DNA from: Pararhizobium sp.
Lineage (GTDB): Bacteria > Pseudomonadota > Alphaproteobacteria > Rhizobiales > Rhizobiaceae
Direction of reading: 5' to 3'
Length of the DNA: 64,000 bases
NCBI GenBank assembly: GCA_017794825.1
Contig: CP051237.1
Location: 3,678,501-3,742,500, forward strand
This document shows, in pieces, positions 22,430-31,095 of the stretch (its first letter is position 1; every line of letters begins with the position of its first letter). Below the pieces are notes generated by a model that saw only the letters and a list, made by a program, of their open reading frames with translations, searched no databases and was not told the DNA's origin. The position numbers and the translations under genes were made by a program.

Positions 22430-23020
22430 TCAGGAGCGCGCCGTTGCGCGCCACGCCAGATAGTCGCTGATGGTTTTCGTAGCGATGGTTTCCATGACGC
22501 CGGCGCCGACGACCGACCACGGATCCGATGCGGACCCTTGCAGGACTTCCTGGCCCCGAATGCGGTGGAGGCGCGTGCCGGTGTTGTCGAGAACATCCCA
22601 GACGAAGGCGACGGTCGTGGCGTTGCCGTCGGAAAACGCGGAGAAGTAACCCTTCAGGATGTGATCGCTGTCGCCGCTCTGCGCGTTGACGATCATCAGC
22701 CCGTTGCTGCGGGCCGCGGCGCCGAGCCCGCTCGACAGGGGCTGGACAGCGCTGATCGGGGCGCCGATGACAGGTGTGAAACTGATGGTTCCCTTGCGTC
22801 GACCGGGAAGCGTCGACAGGGGGTTCTGGATGAGCGTGCTGGAGGTTTGCGGCTGCGTGTTTCCGTTGGCGAGGCCGGCGGGTTGCAGCGCCTGCTGTTC
22901 GTCCGGAATGTCCGCCGGGGGCTGCGGGCCCCGGGACAGGCCGAGCGTCCTGCCCGCATTGCAGCCGGCAAGCGCCAGTATCAACACACCGACCATCATC
23001 AATGTCGGGATCGTTTGCAA
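22430..23020 (-). CDS. Putative lipoprotein of unknown function
   Basis: 196 residues with a short lipoprotein signal ending in the lipobox LALAGC (Cys about residue 20), so it should be lipidated and anchored after Lgt/LspA processing; lgt is encoded at 26147. The mature part starts with a Pro/Gln/Asn-rich stretch, then a folded region (GTISFTPVIGAPISAVQPL to the C-terminus). I do not recognise the family beyond the impression of a conserved rhizobial lipoprotein. It is 31 bp from the M24 gene, on the same strand and probably its operon partner. Confidence 0.75.
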   Translation of the reverse strand: MQTIPTLMMVGVLILALAGCNAGRTLGLSRGPQPPADIPDEQQALQPAGLANGNTQPQTSSTLIQNPLSTLPGRRKGTISFTPVIGAPISAVQPLSSGLGAAARSNGLMIVNAQSGDSDHILKGYFSAFSDGNATTVAFVWDVLDNTGTRLHRIRGQEVLQGSASDPWSVVGAGVMETIATKTISDYLAWRATARS

Positions 23021-23051
23021 GCCTGCGTTTTCCTTTCCCCCGCCCTCAATT

Positions 23052-24203
23052 CTACCGGATGATCAGGTCGAGACCGTGCGCCGAAAGCGGCGTCGGTCCC
23101 TCTTCTCCTGTGAGATAGGTCTGGCCAAGCGTCATGGCCGTGTTGGACTCCGAATCCATGATGATCATGTGCACGAACAAGGACATGTCGGGCCTGATTT
23201 CCTGCTGATTGCCGGAAAAGAACATTTCGCGTTCCATCCAGCTTGGCGTAAAGCGCGCGCCGAGCGAATAACCGCAGGCGTTCAGCCTGTGCCGGGTCAT
23301 GCCCCTTTGCTCCATTGTGCTGGCGTGTGTGGAGAAAACGTCTCCGAAGGTGTGTCCCGGCCGCAGCACTGCTTCGATTTCCTCGATGGCCTCGCGGCAT
23401 ACATCGTAGAGTTCCAGATGCCTTTCCGTCGGCTTGCCGACGATGACAGTGCGCATCATCGCCACATGGTAATGAGCAAACACGCCGGCCCATTCGAGTG
23501 TGAGCTGATCGTTCTCGTCGAGTTTCCTGCGGCCGGCCTTGTAGCGGCAGAGCAGCGCGTCCGCGCCGGATCCTATAATGAACTCGTTCGCCGGGTAATC
23601 TCCGCCGCCGGCAAAGACAGCGCCCTGCATCGCCGCCAGAATATCGCCTTCGTCCGCCCCTGGCGCAACCAGCGGGAGCGCCGCGTCGAGCGCCGCGTCT
23701 GCGAGCGTCGCCGCCTGTCTGACATAGTCGATTTCCGCCGGGCTCTTGGTCAGCCGCAAGCGCGAAACAATATGCGACGCGTCACTGAGATCGGCGAAGG
23801 ATTGCAACTGGTTGTCAAGCTTTTGGCAATTGCCGCCGGTCAGGCCGTGCGTGTCGTACTCTACGCCGATTTTGGCGCCCAGCAGGTCGAGATCGTTCAG
23901 CAGGTTCTTCAGGTCGACCGCCGGATCGGCGTTGGCGCGGTCCGTCCAGATCGAGATGTTTTCTATGATGGAGGTATGGCGCGCCTGGCGCATGTCGGCC
24001 GAGCGGGTCAACAAGGTCATGGAGCCGTCTGCGGTCACCACGAGCGTCTGGAAGAAGCAGAAGCCGAACGTGTCGTATCCCGTCAGCCAGTACATGCTCT
24101 CCTGGGCGAAGAGCAGCATGGCGTCGAGCTTGTTGTCCTCCATCGCATCCAGCAAGCGACGCATTCGCCACTTGTATTCTTCCCTCTCAAAATGCAGCGC
24201 CAT
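23052..24203 (-). CDS. M24-family (creatinase/aminopeptidase-like) protein with altered metal ligands
   Basis: 383 residues: an N-terminal creatinase-type domain (EYKWRMRRLLDAMEDNKLDAML...YWLTGYDT) and a C-terminal pita-bread domain. The usual M24 ligands (Asp, Asp, His, Glu, Glu) are not conserved: the first Asp position reads Glu237 (LEWAG), the second His246 (YHVAMMRT), and the usual C-terminal FxVEP glutamate site reads FVHMII. This pattern resembles, from memory, the ectoine hydrolase DoeA/EutD branch more than Xaa-Pro aminopeptidases, but no other ectoine-degradation gene is nearby. It overlaps pgeF by 17 nt. Confidence 0.85.
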   Translation of the reverse strand: MALHFEREEYKWRMRRLLDAMEDNKLDAMLLFAQESMYWLTGYDTFGFCFFQTLVVTADGSMTLLTRSADMRQARHTSIIENISIWTDRANADPAVDLKNLLNDLDLLGAKIGVEYDTHGLTGGNCQKLDNQLQSFADLSDASHIVSRLRLTKSPAEIDYVRQAATLADAALDAALPLVAPGADEGDILAAMQGAVFAGGGDYPANEFIIGSGADALLCRYKAGRRKLDENDQLTLEWAGVFAHYHVAMMRTVIVGKPTERHLELYDVCREAIEEIEAVLRPGHTFGDVFSTHASTMEQRGMTRHRLNACGYSLGARFTPSWMEREMFFSGNQQEIRPDMSLFVHMIIMDSESNTAMTLGQTYLTGEEGPTPLSAHGLDLIIR

Positions 24204-25005
24204 GGTTCTCCCCGTCGATTATGCTTATTGCCGAAATCTGCCGGCCGTAATCCGGCTCGCCACGATGCGTGGCCCGTCTGAATGAAAAGAAGCGGTCTTC
24301 GTCGGCGTAGGTGCAGTCGCCGAGAGAGACCGCGCGCACGCCCGCCGTCGCCAGCCGGTCGATCGTAAAGGCTTGAAGATCGAACATCCGGTGTCCGTCG
24401 TTCACCGACGGTTCGAAATACACAGCGTTCCCGCTGCTTTGCGCCATGAACCGGTCGACGAATTCGGGACCGACCTCGTAGTTTGCGCCGCTGATGGACG
24501 GGCCGAGGCAGGCGATGATCGCCTCGCGTCTGGCGCCCAGGGTTTCCATCGCGCTGATCGTCGCTTCGGCGACTCCGTTCAAGGCACCTTTCCAGCCCGC
24601 ATGGGCCGCGCCGACGACGCCGGCCTCCGGATCGGCGAACAGGATGGGTCCGCAATCCGCGGTGAGCACGCCGAGCACGATGCCGGGCGTGGCGGTGACG
24701 AGGGCGTCGGCTTTTGGCCGGCTGTCGCCCATCGGCTGATCCACGACGACGACATCCGTCGAATGAATCTGGTGCAGCGTGGCGAGACGGTCTTCCGGCA
24801 AATGAAACCAGCGGCAGACCCGCGCGCGATTTTCCCGCACGTCGTCCGGCTCGTCATCCGATCCGAGGCCGACGTTCAATCCGCGATAGATTCCCCCGGA
24901 GGTTCCTCCGATCCGGGTGAAATAACCATGGCGGATAGCGGTGTTTGAACAGGCCTCCTCCAGCATGTCGCTGATAATCGGATCAGGTCGGCCCAGGTCA
25001 AGCAT
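24187..25005 (-). CDS. pgeF: Peptidoglycan editing factor / laccase-domain protein (YfiH, LACC1 family)
   Basis: 272 residues, COG1496. Signature motifs are TADCGPILFAD, AAHAGWKGALNG and CLGPSISG, supplying the Cys and His residues of the zinc-containing active site. Family members have purine nucleoside phosphorylase/adenosine deaminase activity, and E. coli PgeF removes wrongly incorporated amino acids from peptidoglycan precursors. It sits in the lgt-midA-pgeF run typical of rhizobia. Confidence 0.92.
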   Translation of the reverse strand: MLDLGRPDPIISDMLEEACSNTAIRHGYFTRIGGTSGGIYRGLNVGLGSDDEPDDVRENRARVCRWFHLPEDRLATLHQIHSTDVVVVDQPMGDSRPKADALVTATPGIVLGVLTADCGPILFADPEAGVVGAAHAGWKGALNGVAEATISAMETLGARREAIIACLGPSISGANYEVGPEFVDRFMAQSSGNAVYFEPSVNDGHRMFDLQAFTIDRLATAGVRAVSLGDCTYADEDRFFSFRRATHRGEPDYGRQISAISIIDGENHGAAF

Positions 25006-25058
25006 AGTTGGCCCCTCAGCTTCGCGCGGTCAAATGATGTGTAATGTGACCGTGCATG

Positions 25059-26150
25059 TCAATTATCCGCAAAAAATGGCGCCAGTTCCAGTTTGTCGCC
25101 GGCGACGCACATTACCTTGAAAAGCTTACCCATATCATGACCGCCGTCGCCTGCAAGCCGTTGCACGGCGGCGGTGATCTGCTCCTGTGCTCCTTTGTCC
25201 TTGCCGGCGCCGAGCCGTCCCGCGCGCTCGAGGAGACCGAGCGCCAGGAGGAAGTCGCCCTGGGTCATCACCGGCTTGACATGGACGCCGCGCATCGCTC
25301 GCGCCAGCATCTCGAAGTCTACATGGCTGGTCAGGTCGACGTCTCCGGGGGCGCCGAGCACCGAAACGTATTCATGCCCGCGCACCGCCTGCAAGGTGTC
25401 GCCGAAGCCGGATCGGACATGACCATAGTCGATGATGAGGCCAACGCCGCGATTTCTTTCGATCCGCTCGGCGATTTTTGCGGCGACCGCATTGCGGGCC
25501 GGGGAAATTTCGAAAACGGTTCCGGGACCGACGGCGGCGCGAGCGGGAAGAAGCCCGTCGTCGAGACTGGCCGACCCGACTGAAAAAGCCAGCTCTTCAT
25601 TCGCGTCGAGGACGATCACCCTTTCGCGAAACCCTGTTTCGGTGAAAATGAACTGGCGGATCGGAAGGGCGTCGAAGAACTCGTTCGCCACCAGCAGGGT
25701 GAAGCCGGGTTCAACGGTGTCGATGTCGTCATGCCAGCGAACGGGCATCGCGGTCGCTGACAGCGCGTCGGACTGTATCTTCCTCAGCCTTTCGCTGGTC
25801 TCGACAAGTTCGACCGTCGCCGTTGCCGCGAGCCCGGGCGCGAGTTTGCGGATCACCCTCAGTACATCGACCATCAGGACGCCGCGACCCGGACCGAGTT
25901 CAACGAAGCGCACGGGCGAAGGCGCGCCATGCGCTTTCCAAGTATTGACCAGGAAGACGCCGATCATTTCACCGAAAAGCTGGCTGATTTCCGGCGCGGT
26001 GATGAAGTCGCCATCCGCGCCGAATGGTTCGCGGACGCGATAATATCCGTGGTCCGGATCCGCGAGGCATATCGAAAAGTACTCGGCCACGTCGATGGGA
26101 CCGTTCAGGCTTATCAGGCGGGCAATTTTCCTGCCCAGCGGAGTTGTCAT
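25059..26150 (-). CDS. SAM-dependent methyltransferase, MidA/NDUFAF7 family
   Basis: 363 residues from ATG 26150, overlapping the lgt stop by 4 nt (ATGA); the frame is open upstream to 27119 but that is the antiphase shadow of lgt. COG1565 signatures are present: [14 protein letters not shown], the [11 protein letters not shown] segment, the SAM-binding [12 protein letters not shown] and [16 protein letters not shown]. The human orthologue symmetrically dimethylates an Arg of complex I subunit NDUFS2 and is needed for complex I assembly; a similar role in bacteria is plausible but unproven. Confidence 0.9.
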   Translation of the reverse strand: MTTPLGRKIARLISLNGPIDVAEYFSICLADPDHGYYRVREPFGADGDFITAPEISQLFGEMIGVFLVNTWKAHGAPSPVRFVELGPGRGVLMVDVLRVIRKLAPGLAATATVELVETSERLRKIQSDALSATAMPVRWHDDIDTVEPGFTLLVANEFFDALPIRQFIFTETGFRERVIVLDANEELAFSVGSASLDDGLLPARAAVGPGTVFEISPARNAVAAKIAERIERNRGVGLIIDYGHVRSGFGDTLQAVRGHEYVSVLGAPGDVDLTSHVDFEMLARAMRGVHVKPVMTQGDFLLALGLLERAGRLGAGKDKGAQEQITAAVQRLAGDGGHDMGKLFKVMCVAGDKLELAPFFADN

Positions 26151-27007
26151 TTTCCGGTGTCCGGAGTTCCGGCGGCGGGCTCGGTCGCAGCGGGTCTGGC
26201 CATCGCCATGACCACGACGCCAAGCAAAAGCATCGGAGTGGACAGGATCATGCCCATCGTCAGCCAGCCGCCATAAAGATAGCCTATCTGGACATCCGGC
26301 TGACGAACGAACTCGACCAGGATGCGGCTGACGGCGTAACCGGCCAGGAATGCGCCGCTGACGAAGCCTGGCGATTTGAGCTTGCCCATGCGCCATATCA
26401 GAAACGCCAGCAGGACGAACAGCACTAGCCCTTCCAGAAAGGATTCGTAAAGCTGGCTTGGGTGACGCGGCTCCGGCCCCCCGGTCGGGAAGACCATCGC
26501 CCAGGGCACATCGGTGGTCTTGCCCCACAATTCGCCATTGATGAAGTTGGCGATTCGGCCGAGCAGCAGTCCGAGCGGCGTCGAGGCGGCGATCACATCG
26601 AACAGGCTCCAGGCGGATATGCCCCGAACCCGGGCGAACAGAAACATCGCCAATATGGTGCCGATCAATCCGCCGTGGAACGACATGCCGCCGTTCCAGA
26701 CCTCCAATATGCTCAAGGGATTCGCCGCAAAGGTGGGCCAGTCGTAAAACAGCATGTATCCGACGCGACCGCCAGCCACGATGCCGACGGCGGCCCATAG
26801 CAGGAAATCGTCCATGTCGGTGACCATCATGGCCGGTTTGCCGCCGGCCCAAAGGCGGTTGGTGGAAACCACCCTGCGCGCATAGCGCCAGCCGAGCAGA
26901 ATGCCGACGACGTAGGCGAGACCGTACCAGTGGATCGCGACGGGTCCGATCGAAAAAATCACCGGATCGATATTCGGATAGGGCAGTACCGCCTGAACGG
27001 TTTCCAT
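26147..27007 (-). CDS. lgt: Prolipoprotein diacylglyceryl transferase
   Basis: 286 residues, seven expected membrane helices in the inner membrane. Lgt transfers diacylglycerol from phosphatidylglycerol to the lipobox cysteine of preprolipoproteins. The Lgt signature appears as [13 protein letters not shown] with the conserved Arg and Asn/Glu residues, and the periplasmic HGGLIG segment holds the catalytic His. It is the first gene of a coupled lgt-midA unit. The palindromic elements upstream lie between lgt and ubiK. Confidence 0.96.
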   Translation of the reverse strand: METVQAVLPYPNIDPVIFSIGPVAIHWYGLAYVVGILLGWRYARRVVSTNRLWAGGKPAMMVTDMDDFLLWAAVGIVAGGRVGYMLFYDWPTFAANPLSILEVWNGGMSFHGGLIGTILAMFLFARVRGISAWSLFDVIAASTPLGLLLGRIANFINGELWGKTTDVPWAMVFPTGGPEPRHPSQLYESFLEGLVLFVLLAFLIWRMGKLKSPGFVSGAFLAGYAVSRILVEFVRQPDVQIGYLYGGWLTMGMILSTPMLLLGVVVMAMARPAATEPAAGTPDTGK

Positions 27008-27067
27008 GATCGCGATCTTTCGGTTTCAGAGGCTCAACTGCGCGCGGACCATGCCGGGCTTGTTCTC

Positions 27068-27144
27068 CTGGTGGTCCGATTCCGACATTTGCATCCCGAT
27101 GCGACCCGTCCTGCTGCAAATGTCGGAATCTTCAGGACCACCAG
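27068..27144. repeat. Palindromic element A
   Basis: A long imperfect inverted repeat. Outer arms are CTGGTGGTCC (27068-27077) and GGACCACCAG (27135-27144); inner arms are ATTCCGACATTTGCA (27079-27093) and its exact complement (27115-27129), separated by a 21-nt loop. The two arm pairs are joined through a 1-nt versus 5-nt bulge. It lies between the divergent lgt and ubiK genes. The design matches element B just downstream. Confidence 0.8.
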
Positions 27145-27157
27145 CTGGATCATATTT

Positions 27158-27234
27158 CTAGTGGAGCTCTAAATTTGACATTTGAAGAAGAGCTCGCATC
27201 TTGCGGGACTCAAATGTCAAATTTGCCCCACTAG
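27158..27234. repeat. Palindromic element B, related to element A
   Basis: Outer arms CTAGTGG (27158-27164) and CCACTAG (27228-27234); inner arms AAATTTGACATTTGA (27171-27185) and its exact complement (27210-27224). It has the same 77-bp length and two-arm layout as element A, and both inner arms share GACATTTG. GAGCTC is repeated at 27164-27169 and 27190-27195. Most likely a small palindromic repeat family, as known in rhizobial genomes, though I cannot name it. Confidence 0.8.
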
Positions 27235-27339
27235 GTCAAGGCTTGCATGTCGACGCCGAAACTCCTACCTCTTGGGCGTTCCCGTTTGCGGTCCGACGCG
27301 CCGGGACAAGGGAATTTTCACGGACAACGAGGCATCGCT

Positions 27340-27654
27340 ATGACTTCAGGACCTAATCGATTCATGGATGAATTCGCCCGTTTGATGACGGACGCCGCCG
27401 GCGTGGCCCAGAGCGCGCGCAATGAAATGGAAACGGCGTTCAAAACCCAGATGGAACGGGTGCTCGCCGGCATGGACGTGGTCCAGCGGGAAGAATTCGA
27501 GGCGGTGCGGGAGATGGCTGTGAAGGCGCGCGACGAAAACGACGCGCTGGCGAAACGCATCGATGAACTCGAAGCGCTGCTCTCCGAACAGAAAAAGGCG
27601 GCGAAACCGTCGACGGCGCGCAAAAAAGCAGGTCCGGACACAGCAGCCAAATAA
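27340..27654 (+). CDS. ubiK: UbiK-family accessory factor (BMFP domain)
   Basis: 104 residues from ATG 27340, with GAGG 7 nt upstream; the frame extends to 27247 into the palindromic region. UbiK/BMFP proteins are coiled-coil trimers that assist the soluble complex of aerobic ubiquinone synthesis and bind lipids. The N-terminal GPNRFMDEFARLMTDAAGVAQSAR and the central REEFEAVREMAVKARDENDALAKRI coiled coil are typical, followed by a basic Ala/Lys tail. The protein fits the respiratory theme of the nearby bc1 genes but is not linked to them by operon. Confidence 0.85.
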   Translation: MTSGPNRFMDEFARLMTDAAGVAQSARNEMETAFKTQMERVLAGMDVVQREEFEAVREMAVKARDENDALAKRIDELEALLSEQKKAAKPSTARKKAGPDTAAK

Positions 27655-27970
27655 AATTCATAAAAAATTTTATGCGTCCCGGGATCCGGAAAAATCCTTT
27701 TCGAAGAATCTCTTACAGTCGCCGCCCACAGGACTGTCCACATGTGATTTGGAGCAGTCTCCAAAAAGGGGCTGGTTCTCTGACTCTGCCATTATACACT
27801 GATTTTACAAGATGATTCGAAACGGGTCGCTACGAGGGCCGGTTGATCCGGTTGCGGGTCTGTTTCGTGATCTTGGGCGGGCGGACGGGTTTGCGCGTAA
27901 CCAGTGATCATGTTTCGGCGTCCGTTTTCGAATACTGCGAATATTCAATTTCAGACTGAGAAGGTGCGGC
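27655..27970. other. Intergenic region between ubiK and the YbjN-like gene
   Basis: 316 bp without a convincing gene. Just after ubiK is an AT-rich ATAAAA/TTTTAT hairpin that could be a weak terminator. A perfect 6-bp inverted repeat TTGGAG-CAGT-CTCCAA lies at 27749-27764. The promoter of the downstream operon should be in the 3' half. Confidence 0.4.
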
Positions 27971-28471
27971 ATGGGACTTATGGAACTGGTATATGAGCGA
28001 CAGTCCAATCCGGTCGACATGATCGAGGTTGTCGCCGCGAGCAACGAGTGGTCCTTTGAGCGGTCGGGGGAAGACGAGATCGCCATGACGATCGAGGGAC
28101 GCTGGTCAGACTACCACATCTCATTCTCATGGATGGAGGATTACGAGGCCCTCCATCTGGCGTGCGCATTCGATATCAATGTGCCGGACAACCGGGTCAA
28201 TGAAGTGGTCAAGCTTCTGTTCGAGGTGAATGGCCAGGTGCTGATGGGGCATTTCGATCTCTGGCAGCAGGAGCACGTCATCATTTTCCGGCAGTCACTG
28301 CTTCTTGCCGGAGGCGCGGAGCCGACCAACGCCCAGGTAGAGGTGCTGCTTTCGAGCGCGCTGGAAACCTGCGAGCTCTACTTCCAGGCGTTCCAGTTCG
28401 TGATCTGGTCTGGAATGGACGCCAAGGCGGCCGTCGACACTGTGATGTTCGAAACAGTGGGAGAAGCGTGA
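27971..28471 (+). CDS. YbjN domain-containing protein
   Basis: 166 residues, matching the alphaproteobacterial YbjN family, a fold related to type III secretion chaperones. The core includes NPVDMIEVVAASNEWSFER and DNRVNEVVKLLFEVNGQVLMGHFDLW, then GEAEPT-like and ALETCELYFQAFQFVIW segments. Its molecular role is not known; E. coli YbjN affects motility and stress phenotypes. The TGA stop overlaps the GTG start of proC (GTGA), so the two are translationally coupled, as is common in rhizobia. Confidence 0.85.
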   Translation: MGLMELVYERQSNPVDMIEVVAASNEWSFERSGEDEIAMTIEGRWSDYHISFSWMEDYEALHLACAFDINVPDNRVNEVVKLLFEVNGQVLMGHFDLWQQEHVIIFRQSLLLAGGAEPTNAQVEVLLSSALETCELYFQAFQFVIWSGMDAKAAVDTVMFETVGEA

Positions 28472-29286
28472 CGGGAATGCCTTCCACTCCGATCGCCCTT
28501 GTGGGCGCCGGCAATATGGGCGGAGCGATGCTCGCCGGCTGGCTGGGCTCCGATACCAACGCCGGTTCCCTGATCATCGTCGATCCGTCGCCGTCGCCTG
28601 CGGTCCAGACACTAATCGACAGCCACGGCCTGCGGCACGAGAAGACAGCGCCTTCCAATGTGAAGGCTTCCATCGTTTTTCTGGCGGTGAAGCCCCAGAT
28701 GATGGAAACGGTGCTTCCGACGCTCACCGGCCTGATCGGCGACGATACGTTGTGCATATCGATCGCCGCCGGAACGACGGTGTCGACGATCAAGGCGTTT
28801 CTCGGCGATATCGCTGTCGTGCGGGCGATGCCGAACACGCCTGCCATGGTGGGACGCGGCATAACCGGCGCATGGGCCAACCCGGCGGTCAGTCCGGCGC
28901 AGCGCGACGCCGCCGACAGGATGTTGTCCGTCACCGGGCCTGTCGAGTGGGTTGACGAAGAGCCTCTGATCGACGCCATAACGGCCGTTTCCGGAAGCGG
29001 GCCAGCCTACGCTTTCTATCTCGTTGAATGCATGGCCGAGGCCGGCCGCAAGGCCGGACTGGACGAGGACATCGCGATGCGGCTTGCGCGGGCGACCGTG
29101 TCGGGCGCGGGAGAATTGATGCACCGTTCCGAAGATCCGGCCGCGATCCTGCGCAAAAACGTCACCTCCCCCGGCGGGACGACGGCGGCGGCTCTCGAAG
29201 TGCTCATGGGCGACGGCGCGATGCAGGATCTCTTGACGCGCGCTGTCGCCGCTGCAAAAAAGCGCGCCGGAGAACTGACGGGGTAG
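28468..29286 (+). CDS. proC: Pyrroline-5-carboxylate reductase
   Basis: 272 residues from GTG 28468 overlapping the previous stop; ATG 28477 is the alternative. ProC makes the last step of proline synthesis, reducing pyrroline-5-carboxylate with NAD(P)H. The Rossmann motif VGAGNMGGAMLAGW, the conserved MPNTPAMVGRGITG and the C-terminal signature SGSGPAYAFYLVECMAEAGRK are all clear. It is the middle gene of a ybjN-proC-csaA run. Confidence 0.95.
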   Translation: MTGMPSTPIALVGAGNMGGAMLAGWLGSDTNAGSLIIVDPSPSPAVQTLIDSHGLRHEKTAPSNVKASIVFLAVKPQMMETVLPTLTGLIGDDTLCISIAAGTTVSTIKAFLGDIAVVRAMPNTPAMVGRGITGAWANPAVSPAQRDAADRMLSVTGPVEWVDEEPLIDAITAVSGSGPAYAFYLVECMAEAGRKAGLDEDIAMRLARATVSGAGELMHRSEDPAAILRKNVTSPGGTTAAALEVLMGDGAMQDLLTRAVAAAKKRAGELTG

Positions 29287-29292
29287 ATTGCA

Positions 29293-29634
29293 ATGAGTGA
29301 GACGATAGCGTGGCAGGACTTCGAGAAAGTCGACATCCGGGCCGGAACGATTGTCGAAGCGTCCGAATTCCCGGAGGCCCGCAAGCCTGCGATCAAGTTG
29401 AAGGTCGATTTCGGGCCCGAGATCGGCGTCAGGAAATCCTCCGCCCAGATCACCAAATATTATGAGCCCGGCGAACTTGTCGGCAGGCAGGTGATGGCGG
29501 TTGTGAACTTCCCGCCGCGGCAGATCGGGCCGTTCATGTCCGAAGTGCTGGTGCTCGGCTTTCCCGATGAGGAAGGCGCGGTCGTGCTCGCAGCGATCGA
29601 CAAAAAGGTCCCCGACGGCGGCAAGCTGTTTTGA
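29293..29634 (+). CDS. csaA: tRNA-binding OB-fold protein, CsaA-like
   Basis: 113 residues, a single EMAP/Trbp111-type OB fold: [20 protein letters not shown], the dimer segment and [12 protein letters not shown] match CsaA. CsaA-like proteins bind tRNA and have been reported as secretion-related chaperones in Bacillus; the biological role here is not established. It follows proC by 6 nt. Confidence 0.92.
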   Translation: MSETIAWQDFEKVDIRAGTIVEASEFPEARKPAIKLKVDFGPEIGVRKSSAQITKYYEPGELVGRQVMAVVNFPPRQIGPFMSEVLVLGFPDEEGAVVLAAIDKKVPDGGKLF

Positions 29635-29660
29635 TCCGGCAAAAACTTTAACTCGATAGC

Positions 29661-31043
29661 TCAGGCGGGAACGCGAACGATCGCCTGCAGCCCGCCTTGC
29701 GGGCTTGTCGACAGTCTGATGTCGCCGCCATGGCTTCTGGCGATATCCCTTGCGATAGAGAGGCCGAGGCCGGTGCCGCTCGTGTCCTGGTTTCTCGCCT
29801 CGTCCAGCCGGAAGAACGGCTTGAACACCTCTTCCCGCATGTCTTCCGGTATGCCCGGTCCGTCGTCATTGACGGTGATCGTCAGCCAACTGCGGCTGAC
29901 CTGCACGTGGATGTCCACGTGGTCGGCGTACCGCCAGGCGTTCGAGACAAGGTTCGTGACGAGCCTGGTGAACGCCTTCGGCCGAACCGTGACGATGGGA
30001 CTGCCATCGATCGCCGTGGTCTGGCTATGGCCGCGGAGATTGGCGTCGTCGGCGAGTTTCTTGAGCAGTTCTTCAAGGTCGAGTTCGCCGACATCCTCTT
30101 CGGCCTCGCCTCGCGCAAAGGAAAGATACCCCTCCAGCATCGACTGCATGTCGTCGACATCCTCGCTCAGACTTTTCACCTCGTCAGCGTTGCCGACGAG
30201 GGCGAGTTGCAGGCGAAACCGGGTGAGGATGGTTCTGAGGTCGTGGCTGACGCCGGTCAGCATGGCGGTGCGCTGTTCGATCTGTCGTTCAATGCGCTCG
30301 CGCATTCGGATAAAGGCGAGGCCGGCCCTTCGCACCTCGTCGGCGCCGCGAGGGCGGAAGTCCTCCGGCGTCTTCTGCCCCTTGCCGAAGGATTCCGCGG
30401 CCTGGGCGAGGCTGAGAATCGGGCGGATCTGGCCGCGCAGGAACAGGATGGCGATGACAAGCAGAACCAGGGACGTGCCGACCATCCACAAAAGGAAGAT
30501 GTGGGTGTTCGACGCATAGGCCTGGCTGCGCCGCGCGAAGACGCGAAGGATCTTGTCGTCGAGGAGAATCCGGATCACCACGAGATTGGAGTTGCCGACC
30601 GTATCGATCCAGAACGGACGCCTGATCTGGTGCGTGATTTCCTCGCTCAGAATGGAATCGAGAATCGAGAAAAACGGCTTTGTCATTGGCGGCGGCAGAC
30701 TGCCCGCCGGCTCGATCGCGATGATCAGCCTCAGACGCTGTTCGGCTATGCGCTCGATCTCGTCGTAGTTGGCGTCCTGCGGATAGGTTTCGATGACATC
30801 GATGATCGCTGCGATGTCGCGCACCACCGCGGTCGACAGGCGTTGGGTCACTGTTTGCCAGTGGCGCTCCATGAAGACGAACGCGATGACCGACTGCAGC
30901 AGCACCATCGGAACTATGATGATCAGGAGGGTGCGTCCGTAGAGACCCGTCGGAATGCGCCGGGTGAACCAGCGTGTAAAGCGGTCCAGCCCGCGGGGCG
31001 GATGCTGCTCGTATTCGCGTCTTATGGAATCTATGGTCGTCAT
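29661..31043 (-). CDS. EnvZ-type sensor histidine kinase
   Basis: 460 residues from ATG 31043; the frame continues ten codons upstream. Two membrane helices (about residues 37-60 and 180-205) flank a periplasmic domain of some 120 residues, followed by HAMP, a HisKA with phospho-accepting H267 in GVSHDLRT, and an HATPase with N (LVTNLVSNAWRYAD), DDGPGIPED and GTGLGLSIAR boxes. Overall layout is EnvZ-like. It lies 52 nt beyond the response regulator, the presumed partner, and converges with csaA with a 26-bp gap. Signal unknown. Confidence 0.92.
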   Translation of the reverse strand: MTTIDSIRREYEQHPPRGLDRFTRWFTRRIPTGLYGRTLLIIIVPMVLLQSVIAFVFMERHWQTVTQRLSTAVVRDIAAIIDVIETYPQDANYDEIERIAEQRLRLIIAIEPAGSLPPPMTKPFFSILDSILSEEITHQIRRPFWIDTVGNSNLVVIRILLDDKILRVFARRSQAYASNTHIFLLWMVGTSLVLLVIAILFLRGQIRPILSLAQAAESFGKGQKTPEDFRPRGADEVRRAGLAFIRMRERIERQIEQRTAMLTGVSHDLRTILTRFRLQLALVGNADEVKSLSEDVDDMQSMLEGYLSFARGEAEEDVGELDLEELLKKLADDANLRGHSQTTAIDGSPIVTVRPKAFTRLVTNLVSNAWRYADHVDIHVQVSRSWLTITVNDDGPGIPEDMREEVFKPFFRLDEARNQDTSGTGLGLSIARDIARSHGGDIRLSTSPQGGLQAIVRVPA

Positions 31044-31095
31044 CAGCCGTTCCTGCCGTGGAACTCCTGCCACGGCTGTCGAAATCGGCTACACC

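Noticed and set aside
25059..27119. 686-residue open frame covering lgt
   Set aside because: Only its C-terminal 363 residues (from ATG 26150) are MidA-like; the rest is the alternate frame of lgt, an effect of high GC content.
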